DNA from: Melanopsichium pennsylvanicum
Taxonomy: Eukaryota > Basidiomycota > Ustilaginomycetes > Ustilaginales
Length of the DNA stretch: 64,000 bases
Assembly: GCA_900208305.1 (NCBI GenBank)
Contig: OAPG01000006.1
Location: forward strand, 558,001-622,000
Direction: 5' to 3'
In this document: positions 23,263 to 31,160 of the stretch, one piece after another
How the letters are laid out: each line of letters opens with the position of its first letter
How positions within the stretch are numbered: the stretch's first letter is position 1
Program-made: the position numbers and the translations under genes
The notes under the pieces: model-generated
Databases searched by the model: none
What the model was told of the DNA's origin: nothing
The model's input: the letters and a program-made list of their open reading frames with translations, nothing else

Positions 23263-26200
23263 ATGAATCGATGCAAAAGACCTGTCATTCATCAATTCTT
23301 ACCTGCTTCCAAGAGGCTCGCAAAATCTTCCGTCCGATCATCTGAGCAGAATAAAGGCTCTGCAATCCTCCAGGCCCTCTTTGAAGACGAAGACATGCCG
23401 TTCCCGGAACCGATCGTCGGACTATCCAAGTCAGACTCTGACTCCGGCTCGGACACTTTCTACCATGCGGTCAACCTTGACGCATTCGACGATACTCCTG
23501 GATCGCCATCATGTACCAACGATTCGACCCCACCGTCGGACGAGAAAGAGTTTGCAGATGCCGCACCAGCTGCAAGCACCGTCGATGCTGCTGTTGCCTT
23601 CAGCAATCTTCCCCCTCTTTCACCTCGATTTGGCAACATGGGGCCTTTCATCGTCCTGCAGACTCATTATCGAGTCAATATCATGCAGAAAAAGCCGGAT
23701 GGCAGGCTCGCTATCCCTTGGGGCGTCCAGTTCTACCTCGCATCGCTCGTATCTCATGGCCTCTTCACTATGGACGAGCTGAATGCCACCACTGGCATTA
23801 ATGCTCTCCGCTCCGACTCCAACGTCGAGTCGATCTGCGCGCTCTTCAACCCGGATAATCAGCACCTTCTCTGGGACTCTCGCGTCGAGACGCCTATCAT
23901 GGCGAGGCGTGTCACAGACCGCGAGCGTCAGGTGTGCGCCGAACTCGACCGCGAAGCGGGAATTCGCGCCGACTCGCCCTTGAACGGAGTCCTGGGACCC
24001 CCTGGTGAGGAGATGAAATCGTTTGGTGGCAAGGTCACCTTTGAAGGCCGTATCTTTTGCAAACCGAACGAAGACTCTGCGCGCCGAGGCAAGGCTCCCA
24101 AACACTGCGAATTTGCCATACAGGTCCTTCCGCCTTCGCTCGGTGGGAGCTGCCGTTTCTCCAGGCGCTTCGGAAGCGAGAGCATTTTGCGACTCAAGAT
24201 GGATGCCAAGATGTCCAAGGATGCCAGGCGATTTGCGGTTCACGCCAAGACCCATGCAATCCAGCAGGAGATCTCCGACTTTTTCTCTCGTAAGATCAAC
24301 ATCATGGGCCGCCTCTACCGCCCTTTCATCTGCAAAGACGATACGATCTTCTACCTCCGGATCGGCACGACGGCAAGGGACTGTCCCGATAGGCCTGCTT
24401 TCAGCTGCATCTGGGATTTTATCGACCATCACGCCCCTTTTGCCGAAAATGGCCATTCTCAGCTCGGTAAGTTTATCCAACGTGTTCTGCTTGGCTTGTC
24501 CACTTCGATCCCAGCCTCAGCTGTGGAGGAGATTCGCTACGAGCCGGATGTCTTTGGAGACCCCGACCCGATCACGGGAAAAAGGCTGGAGATGACGGAT
24601 GGCGCGAGTGCCATCTCGCTCGCGGTGGCTCGAGATATTGCGCAGCACTTGGGCTTCGACTCGGTCCCTGCAGCGTTTCAAGGTCGATTTGCCGGATCGA
24701 AGGGCGTGTGGTATGTCGATCCTTGTGCGGAGCGACCACTGCCTGGCGAAGCACCCAGGCGCTGGATCAAGGTTCGCGACTCTCAAAAGAAGATCAACTA
24801 TCCCGAGAACAAGCCACTGGATCTCAGCCAGCTTGTCGTCGACCTGCTCGGCCCCACGCGCACCTACTCACCCTCGACGCTTTCGAGACAGATCATCTTG
24901 GTTCTGCAGAGCAACGGTGTTCCCATCACGGCGTTTGTAGACATGCAGCGCGCTGAGCTGTGCAAGATTGCCAACGAGATCTCCGACTGGGAAGGACCCG
25001 ATGCCGCCGTATGCATGCGTCTCGCTTCTGTGGTCGAGCGCTTGTGCAAAGTGGAATCATTGAAGGCGAAGAGAAGCACCGAATCGGCCGAACATCGCGC
25101 GCAGGGAATGGTGAGCCACATCAGTGCTGGTGGCGATCGCGAATTGGGAGATGATGATCGAGAGGTGTTTTTCAGTCGAGATGGACGGCACATGTGGAAT
25201 GGTAAACCTGTTTGCAAACATGAGTGCGCGTACGAGATGCTGCTGGTGGGTTTCCACCCAAGATCATGCTCGTATCTTTCGGAGTTGCTCGTCGACCTTG
25301 CCGACATGGCCATGAAGAAAGTGATCAAGCGGTTTGCGATTGGCGTTGCTCGAAGCGCCGAAGCCATGGTGATTCCTGATCCCACGGGCACGCTGGAAGA
25401 AGGTGAGATCCAGTTCCGCTTCAGTGGAGACAGCGTCTTGGACCCGGACACCAGGCTTCGGCTGTCACACGTGCCAGCAGGCGATGTGCTGGTGACACGC
25501 CATCCATGCCTGCTTCCCACCGACATTCGTAAGGTTCGTGCAGTGGTGCGATCTGAACTAAGCATGTACCAGGATGTCGTCATTTTCTCAACAAAAGGCC
25601 AAAGACCGCTCGCCTCTCTGCTCAGCGGTGGAGACTACGACGGCGATCTCATCCGCGTGTTTTGGGAAACTCAATTGGTTGAGCCATTTCAGAATGCAGA
25701 GATCAGCTATGCAGACTGTCCTTTCGAGATCAACGACATATTCACCAAATCGGAGCTGCGTGTTGCCGATTTTGTGGCGGAGCATGTCGATAAGGACGAG
25801 GACGAGCGTGACCGTAAACTCGTCAAGGAGCTGGTCGCGGGTGCATTTCAGCCCGCCGTGCGGGGACTGTACGGAATGATGCATCTTTATGCGGCATGGC
25901 AGTTCGGCACGCGAAGCTCAGAAGCTGTGGAGCTGGCGCACAAGTTCTGTCAATGCATGGACAGTCAGAAGACGGGCTTGACGTTGCGAGAGTCAGTACG
26001 TATCCAAGACAGCAAGCTGTATCTGGGCGAACTTCCCGATTGGGCCAAAGATACGGCGGACGATTCGGATTCGCGCGACTGGTTTGCGCTGGATGACTAT
26101 GGCAAGACGGACACGGCGATCAAGAACAAGAATCGACCCAAGTCGGTGCTGTGCGCGTTGTGGGACGAGGGAAAGAGGCAAATGGGCAAGCTTAAACAAC

Positions 26201-26775
26201 AGCTGCAGGAGCGAACGCAAAAGTTGCGTGGGACGGAGGACACGGCGATTTCGGGATTGTGGAAAGAGGCCAAAAGGTTGGGACGAATCTCACGAGAAGA
26301 GGAGGAGGCGATTGTGAACCACGTCAAGGTGATGGAGGAGAGCTATATCCGGACCAACGGACGAACTCGTCAAGTGATGGAAGAAAAGAATCGCAAAGGG
26401 CCAGCGAAGAGCAGCAAGAGAGAGACGAGAGCCATGCCGTTGCGAAGGGTACAATCCGAGGTGACCTCAGCGCTACTTGGACAGGCTTCGGTCAAGGATC
26501 GAGCTAGGAGAAGCGGAGACGCGGGCACGACGGTGGATGATTTCAACAGCAGCGAACTAAGTGACAGGCTGAACGAGACGATTGAGGTGCCGGCGATCTT
26601 GGGTTCATCGAGCGAGGTAGCGACAAGATTCTGTCAGTGGCCGAAAGCATTTGTGAAAAGTCATATCATGAAGATGGATAAGGCAGAGGTGAACCGACTG
26701 AGCATGCTACGTGCATCGTACGCGTATTCGATCACTTACTCCCGACGACCACGATTTGGCTTTGAGATGGCATGA
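23263..26775 (+). CDS. RNA-dependent RNA polymerase of the RNAi pathway
   Basis: A 1170-residue cellular RdRP of the QDE-1/RDR family, which copies single-stranded RNA into double-stranded RNA for Dicer and so amplifies silencing of transposons and aberrant transcripts. The catalytic loop LSGGDYDGD is intact, with D791, D793 and D795 as the metal-binding aspartates. The preceding conserved block (RHPCLLPTDIRKVRAVV, about 745-762) is also present. An acidic N-terminal region (about 38-75) precedes the conserved part. The C-terminal 150 residues are basic and helical. The ATG at 23263 is the first in frame after a CT-rich leader. The frame ends in TGA at 26773-26775, but the same frame then stays open for 64 further codons to a TAG at 26970. 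The true C-terminus is therefore uncertain. U. maydis is known to lack this gene, so its presence helps place the organism. Confidence 0.92.
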   Translation: MNRCKRPVIHQFLPASKRLAKSSVRSSEQNKGSAILQALFEDEDMPFPEPIVGLSKSDSDSGSDTFYHAVNLDAFDDTPGSPSCTNDSTPPSDEKEFADAAPAASTVDAAVAFSNLPPLSPRFGNMGPFIVLQTHYRVNIMQKKPDGRLAIPWGVQFYLASLVSHGLFTMDELNATTGINALRSDSNVESICALFNPDNQHLLWDSRVETPIMARRVTDRERQVCAELDREAGIRADSPLNGVLGPPGEEMKSFGGKVTFEGRIFCKPNEDSARRGKAPKHCEFAIQVLPPSLGGSCRFSRRFGSESILRLKMDAKMSKDARRFAVHAKTHAIQQEISDFFSRKINIMGRLYRPFICKDDTIFYLRIGTTARDCPDRPAFSCIWDFIDHHAPFAENGHSQLGKFIQRVLLGLSTSIPASAVEEIRYEPDVFGDPDPITGKRLEMTDGASAISLAVARDIAQHLGFDSVPAAFQGRFAGSKGVWYVDPCAERPLPGEAPRRWIKVRDSQKKINYPENKPLDLSQLVVDLLGPTRTYSPSTLSRQIILVLQSNGVPITAFVDMQRAELCKIANEISDWEGPDAAVCMRLASVVERLCKVESLKAKRSTESAEHRAQGMVSHISAGGDRELGDDDREVFFSRDGRHMWNGKPVCKHECAYEMLLVGFHPRSCSYLSELLVDLADMAMKKVIKRFAIGVARSAEAMVIPDPTGTLEEGEIQFRFSGDSVLDPDTRLRLSHVPAGDVLVTRHPCLLPTDIRKVRAVVRSELSMYQDVVIFSTKGQRPLASLLSGGDYDGDLIRVFWETQLVEPFQNAEISYADCPFEINDIFTKSELRVADFVAEHVDKDEDERDRKLVKELVAGAFQPAVRGLYGMMHLYAAWQFGTRSSEAVELAHKFCQCMDSQKTGLTLRESVRIQDSKLYLGELPDWAKDTADDSDSRDWFALDDYGKTDTAIKNKNRPKSVLCALWDEGKRQMGKLKQQLQERTQKLRGTEDTAISGLWKEAKRLGRISREEEEAIVNHVKVMEESYIRTNGRTRQVMEEKNRKGPAKSSKRETRAMPLRRVQSEVTSALLGQASVKDRARRSGDAGTTVDDFNSSELSDRLNETIEVPAILGSSSEVATRFCQWPKAFVKSHIMKMDKAEVNRLSMLRASYAYSITYSRRPRFGFEMA

Positions 26776-26970
26776 CGATGGATGATGAGTCTCAAGGCGG
26801 AAGCGGCGGGCGATGCAGCCACGACGCAAGGAGGCCGACGAGTAGCGGGACAAGCTCAAGGCATAGGTAGCATGCAGATACCCTACACGACATTGGACCT
26901 GCTTGGACTTCGCAAGAAGCTGATCAACCGCAACTATGAGATGACTCAAGGCAGAGGCGTCGAGATTTAG
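26776..26970 (+). other. Open in-frame extension after the RdRP stop
   Basis: Directly after the RdRP TGA, 64 sense codons follow in the same frame before TAG. The second half (MQIPYTTLDLLGLRKKLINR) looks like real protein rather than random translation. The stop context is TGA followed by C, which is known to be comparatively leaky. Three readings fit: stop-codon readthrough, a recent nonsense mutation that shortened the RdRP, or an unrecognised intron that removes the stop. Chance remains possible because 64 open codons are not rare at this GC content. Confidence 0.4.
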
Positions 26971-27483
26971 CAAAAAAAACAAAACCCCCACCTGCTCCAC
27001 AATTGTGCAGGCAAACACATGATGGAATGGGAGAAGCGACTGGCGTGTAGAGAAGGCTAAACTGTTGGATTCCAAGCTCATCCATTCGTGATTGTGATTG
27101 CATTCGTGATTGTGATTGACACATAAAAGCAATCACGATATGCAATAGTCAGATCTTCGTATCGAAATTCAAGTGCCCGATTTTATCCAAAAGATGCGTT
27201 TCAATGTGTCCATTCTAGCACTATCTTTCAACAGTCAGAGGAAGCCTTTTGCAGCTGCGAATCGGAAGCGTCGGATTGTGATTGTGCTGTGCCATAATTG
27301 TCCTCGCGATTCTACAGACCAACAAGTGTTATATTTGACAAAAATCCAAGATTGCAGCCTGCTGCCACAACTTTTCAAGATGCTTGAAGAGCGCGGGTCA
27401 AAACAACCTTATAAAATTTTGAGTAGAAATCGGTCTTTTACCGATTGTTCCGTTCACTATTTCGCTTGCCACAAAATTGAAAC

Positions 27484-27523
27484 AGAGAGAGAAAGAGAGA
27501 GAGAGAGAAAGAGAGAGAGAGAA

Positions 27524-27558
<35 letters not shown>

Positions 27559-27559
27559 C
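27484..27559. repeat. (GA)n microsatellite
   Basis: About 75 bases of GA repeats are interrupted by regularly spaced GAAA units. The tract lies about 205 bases upstream of the aconitase start codon, probably within the promoter or leader. Confidence 0.95.
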
Positions 27560-27723
27560 GCTGCGTGCTGCCTTACAACACCATCTCCATCTTAACCACA
27601 CCTGCATCTTGTATCATTCAACATCGCGGCTCACTCTCATTTTCGTACAAATCAGGCAAGGCAACCCTCACAGTATCTGGAAAAGTTTTATTCCCTATCA
27701 GCACAAACACTGCCTCGCACGGT

Positions 27724-27754
27724 TGTGTGTGTGCGTGTGTGTGTGTGTGTGTGT
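27724..27754. repeat. (GT)n microsatellite next to the aconitase start
   Basis: About 15 GT units with one GC interruption end nine bases before the start codon at 27764. It almost certainly lies in the 5' UTR, so length variation could affect translation. Confidence 0.95.
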
Positions 27755-27763
27755 TTCTTCACC

Positions 27764-30700
27764 ATGATTGCCTCCCTCGCCCGCGTACAGAGAAGCCGCA
27801 ATGGCTTCTCGATTGCCCACAAAGCCATCGGTGCCACTCGTACCCTCGCCATACCTACCGCAGATGGTCGTGTGCCGACCTTCCACCCGTCTCGCCTTCC
27901 ACCCTACACCGAGCTCATCGCCAACCTCGAAACCGTTCGCGCACAACTCAACCGTCCCCTCACCCTCTCTGAAAAGATCCTCTATTCGCATCTCCGTAAT
28001 CCAGAGCAAGATCTTGCAGGTGTCGGTTCCGATGTCTCCGCTATTCGAGGAAAAAAGTATCTCAAACTCAAGATCGATCGTCTTGCCATGCAGGATGCTT
28101 CCGCCCAAATGGCCCTCCTCCAATTCATGACTTGTGGCTTGCCCCGCACTGCCATCCCGTCCAGTGTTCACTGTGACCACTTGATCCAGGCTTTCGAAGG
28201 TGCAGAAGCTGATCTCAAGCGCTCTATCGCTTCCAACCAAGAAGTTTTCGCCTTCTTGGAGTCGGCTTCCAAGAAGTACGGTATCGAGTTCTGGGGACCT
28301 GGTTCCGGCATCATTCACCAGATCGTACTCGAAAATTATGCAGCACCCGGTCTTCTTATGCTCGGCACAGACTCGCACACACCCAACGCTTCTGGTCTCG
28401 GCTGTCTCGCCATCGGTGTTGGTGGAGCCGACGCCGTCGATGCTATGACCAACACTCCTTGGGAACTCATGGCTCCCAAAGTTCTCGGCGTTCACCTCAA
28501 GGGTGAACTCAGCCCCTGGTGTACGCCCAAGGATGTCATCTTGCACCTCGCAGGCAAGCTCACTGTTCGAGGCGGCACCGGAAAGATTGTCGAGTACTCT
28601 GGACCCGGTTTGCGCACTCTACCCGCCACCGGCTTGGCTACCATGTCCAACATGGGTGCCGAAGTCGGTGCCACCACCTCGGCATTCCCCTTCACCCCCG
28701 CCATGGCTGACTACCTCGAAGCCACTGGTCGTGCTCAAGTGGCTCGCGCGGCTGAAAAAGCTGCTGCTCAGGGCTTCCTCGCTGCCGACCAAGGTGCCGA
28801 ATACGACGAGCGCATCGAGATTAACCTGACCGATCTGGAACCTTGTCTCAACGGTCCTTTCACCCCGGATTTCAGCACCCCTCTTTCTGAATTTGTCAAC
28901 AAGGCCAAGAGCGATGCTCGTGACCACCCCGTGGAGCTCTCTGCTGCTTTGATCGGGTCCTGCACCAACTCTTCCTACGCCGACATGGCCCGTTGCGCGT
29001 CCCTCGCCAAGCAAGCCTGCGATCGTGGTATGAAGGTCAAGTCGTCTTTCGACGTCACTCCGGGGTCTGAGCAGGTTCGCGCTACCGTCGAGCGCGATGG
29101 CATCCAGCAAGTCCTGACCGACGTTGGTGGACGTGTCCTCGCCAACGCCTGTGGTCCCTGCATCGGCCAGTGGAACAGGAAGGAGCTCCAGGGCCAAGAG
29201 AACGTCATCCTCACTTCGTTCAACCGCAACTTCCGTGGTCGTAACGATGGAAACTCCAAGACCTGGAACTTGTTGGCCTCGCCAGAGATTGTCACTGCCA
29301 TGGCCTTCGCCGGTCGTCTGGATTTCAATCCCATGACCGACAGCCTCACAGCACCCGACGGCAAACCGTTCAAGTTCAGTCCTCCCCAATCGGATGTTCT
29401 GCCCGCTTCTGGGTTTGCTCAAGGTGACATTGACTACCTCCCAACACCCATGCCCGAACCTCAAGCCGACACCGAGGTACTCATCAGCCCCACTTCTGCC
29501 CGTCTTGAACCGCTCGAGCCCTTCCCTTCGCCTTTCGCGGCCACTGCAGCCCAGGGCAAGTATGAGCTCCCCTCGATGCGCTGCTTGCTCCGCATCAAGG
29601 GCAAGTGCACCACCGACCACATCAGCGCCGCCGGTCCCTGGCTCAAATACAAGGGCCACCTTTCCAATCTTGCCGAAAACACCCTGATTGGAGCTACCAA
29701 CGACGAGTTCGACGCCGTCAACGTCGCACAAGACTACGTCACTGGCAAGCAGGACACCATCCCTGGAGTGGCCAAGACCTACAAATCGCGTCAGCAGCCA
29801 TGGATGATGGTCGCGGATCACAACTACGGCGAAGGATCCGCCAGAGAGCACGCGGCTCTGCAGCCAAGATTCTACGGATGCAACTTGATTGTGGCCAGAA
29901 GCATTGCTCGAATCGCCGAGACCAATTTGAGAAAGCAAGGTGTGCTCACACTGCTGTTTGAGAACGAGAATGACTACCTGAAGATTGGTAGTGGTGACTT
30001 GGTCGAGACCGTCAACCTCACGGATCTCATCAAGCCCGGCGGAGATTTGTCCACCCAGGTCAAGCTGCGAGTCACCAAGTTCGAGAGCGATGGTGAGACG
30101 GTCAAGGAGACGTTCGAGCTCCCAACAAAGCACTCGCTTTCTGCTGCTCATCTCGACTGGATTCGAGCTGGCTCGGCGCTCAACCTCATCCGCGAGCAGG
30201 CTGCCTCCTCTTCGGCAGCTGTCTCCGTCGCTGGTGGACTTTCGGGTGCTTTCTCTGCTGCCAAATCCGCAGTCAAGTCCACACTCGGTGCCGCTCGTGG
30301 TTATGCAACCGCTGCAAAACCTTCGACCGGCGGCTCGCGCAACCCCAACGATCCCAACTACATTCCTCCCGCTGCCGATCCCCGCACCGAAGGGATCAAG
30401 AAGATCGTGTATCCTCCTGCGCCTACCTCTGCCAAGGAAAAGGCAGCTCTCTCCGCCACCAGCGCTTCTGCAGTGCTTCCTTTTGGTCCAGACTCGGAGG
30501 AGATTCACAGTACCATCACTAGGGCATACCTTCTTCACCAACGTACGCAGCGCGAGGAGTTGGCCGCTCGACTCAACGCCAAACAGGCTAAGCTGCGCGA
30601 AGCGTTGCTCGACCTCAAAGCTACCGACGAAAGACTCTATGCAGCAGCAACCTACAAGGTGGCACCCAACAAAAGGTCGCCCAAGGAGCACAGGAAGTTG

Positions 30701-30895
30701 GTCGAGCTCGGATTGGTCACTTTGCCAGGTGCCCAGCCTAAAGAGAACGCGCCCACGGGTGCAGAGGCCAGGAGACTGATCAAGGCCGTTGCGGGTGGTG
30801 CGAGGTTGGAAGGGCTTTTCCCAAGGGAGATGAGGGTTCCGACTGCTACGCCTGGCAGGAAGGTTTGGCCCGCTTTTGAGCCTAGCCAGATCTGA
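27764..30895 (+). CDS. Mitochondrial aconitase fused to ribosomal protein mL40
   Basis: A 1043-residue two-part protein. Residues 1-30 form a basic, Ser-rich mitochondrial presequence. Residues about 40-815 are an aconitase of the Aco2 type, which interconverts citrate and isocitrate and may serve homoaconitate formation in lysine synthesis. The [4Fe-4S] cysteines are present: C400 in GSCTNSS, and C463 and C466 in ACGPC. DSHTPN and the swivel-domain motif GEGSAREHAALQPR are intact. After about residue 855 the sequence is mitoribosomal large-subunit protein mL40 (yeast Mrpl28): a charged helix ending in ERLYAAA, then LFPREMRVPTATP before a Trp. The junction (about 825-850) carries AAKSAVKSTLGAARGYATAA, which looks like a second presequence with an MPP-type site. 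It could release mL40 in the matrix. The start ACCATGATT is optimal; the upstream open codons translate the GT repeat. S. pombe fuses an aconitase to a different ribosomal protein, bL21m. Confidence 0.93.
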   Translation: MIASLARVQRSRNGFSIAHKAIGATRTLAIPTADGRVPTFHPSRLPPYTELIANLETVRAQLNRPLTLSEKILYSHLRNPEQDLAGVGSDVSAIRGKKYLKLKIDRLAMQDASAQMALLQFMTCGLPRTAIPSSVHCDHLIQAFEGAEADLKRSIASNQEVFAFLESASKKYGIEFWGPGSGIIHQIVLENYAAPGLLMLGTDSHTPNASGLGCLAIGVGGADAVDAMTNTPWELMAPKVLGVHLKGELSPWCTPKDVILHLAGKLTVRGGTGKIVEYSGPGLRTLPATGLATMSNMGAEVGATTSAFPFTPAMADYLEATGRAQVARAAEKAAAQGFLAADQGAEYDERIEINLTDLEPCLNGPFTPDFSTPLSEFVNKAKSDARDHPVELSAALIGSCTNSSYADMARCASLAKQACDRGMKVKSSFDVTPGSEQVRATVERDGIQQVLTDVGGRVLANACGPCIGQWNRKELQGQENVILTSFNRNFRGRNDGNSKTWNLLASPEIVTAMAFAGRLDFNPMTDSLTAPDGKPFKFSPPQSDVLPASGFAQGDIDYLPTPMPEPQADTEVLISPTSARLEPLEPFPSPFAATAAQGKYELPSMRCLLRIKGKCTTDHISAAGPWLKYKGHLSNLAENTLIGATNDEFDAVNVAQDYVTGKQDTIPGVAKTYKSRQQPWMMVADHNYGEGSAREHAALQPRFYGCNLIVARSIARIAETNLRKQGVLTLLFENENDYLKIGSGDLVETVNLTDLIKPGGDLSTQVKLRVTKFESDGETVKETFELPTKHSLSAAHLDWIRAGSALNLIREQAASSSAAVSVAGGLSGAFSAAKSAVKSTLGAARGYATAAKPSTGGSRNPNDPNYIPPAADPRTEGIKKIVYPPAPTSAKEKAALSATSASAVLPFGPDSEEIHSTITRAYLLHQRTQREELAARLNAKQAKLREALLDLKATDERLYAAATYKVAPNKRSPKEHRKLVELGLVTLPGAQPKENAPTGAEARRLIKAVAGGARLEGLFPREMRVPTATPGRKVWPAFEPSQI

Positions 30896-31160
30896 ACAAG
30901 GCTTGGTCGCTTTAATCTGTAGTCACATTCGCTTTCGTGTCATGCGATCGTGCTTTGATAGAGTTTGGGTCACACTTCAAGCTGGGTGCACAGAAATGTG
31001 ATGAGATGCATCGCCAGACTGTAGCGAGTTCTGTGATTGTGCTTGTGAGTGTGAGTGAGAGTGTGAGTGTGAGGCTGTCTGTGATACGTTTCATGCATGG
31101 TTGTTAGCCTCGGTGCTGTGTTGCGATGGACTGGTCAGCAACCCGTCCGCGCGATAATCA

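Larger units (their letters stand above)
26971..27763. other. Aconitase promoter and leader with two microsatellites
   Basis: This gap holds the 3' flank of the RdRP gene and the leader of the aconitase fusion gene. Two dinucleotide tracts lie in it, the second ending nine bases before the aconitase start codon. No gene is visible. Confidence 0.6.

Noticed and set aside
28619..30691. 690-codon open frame on the minus strand opposite the aconitase gene
   Set aside because: It is the antisense shadow of a codon-biased gene. Its translation has no domain, and the opposite strand has a complete aconitase and mL40.
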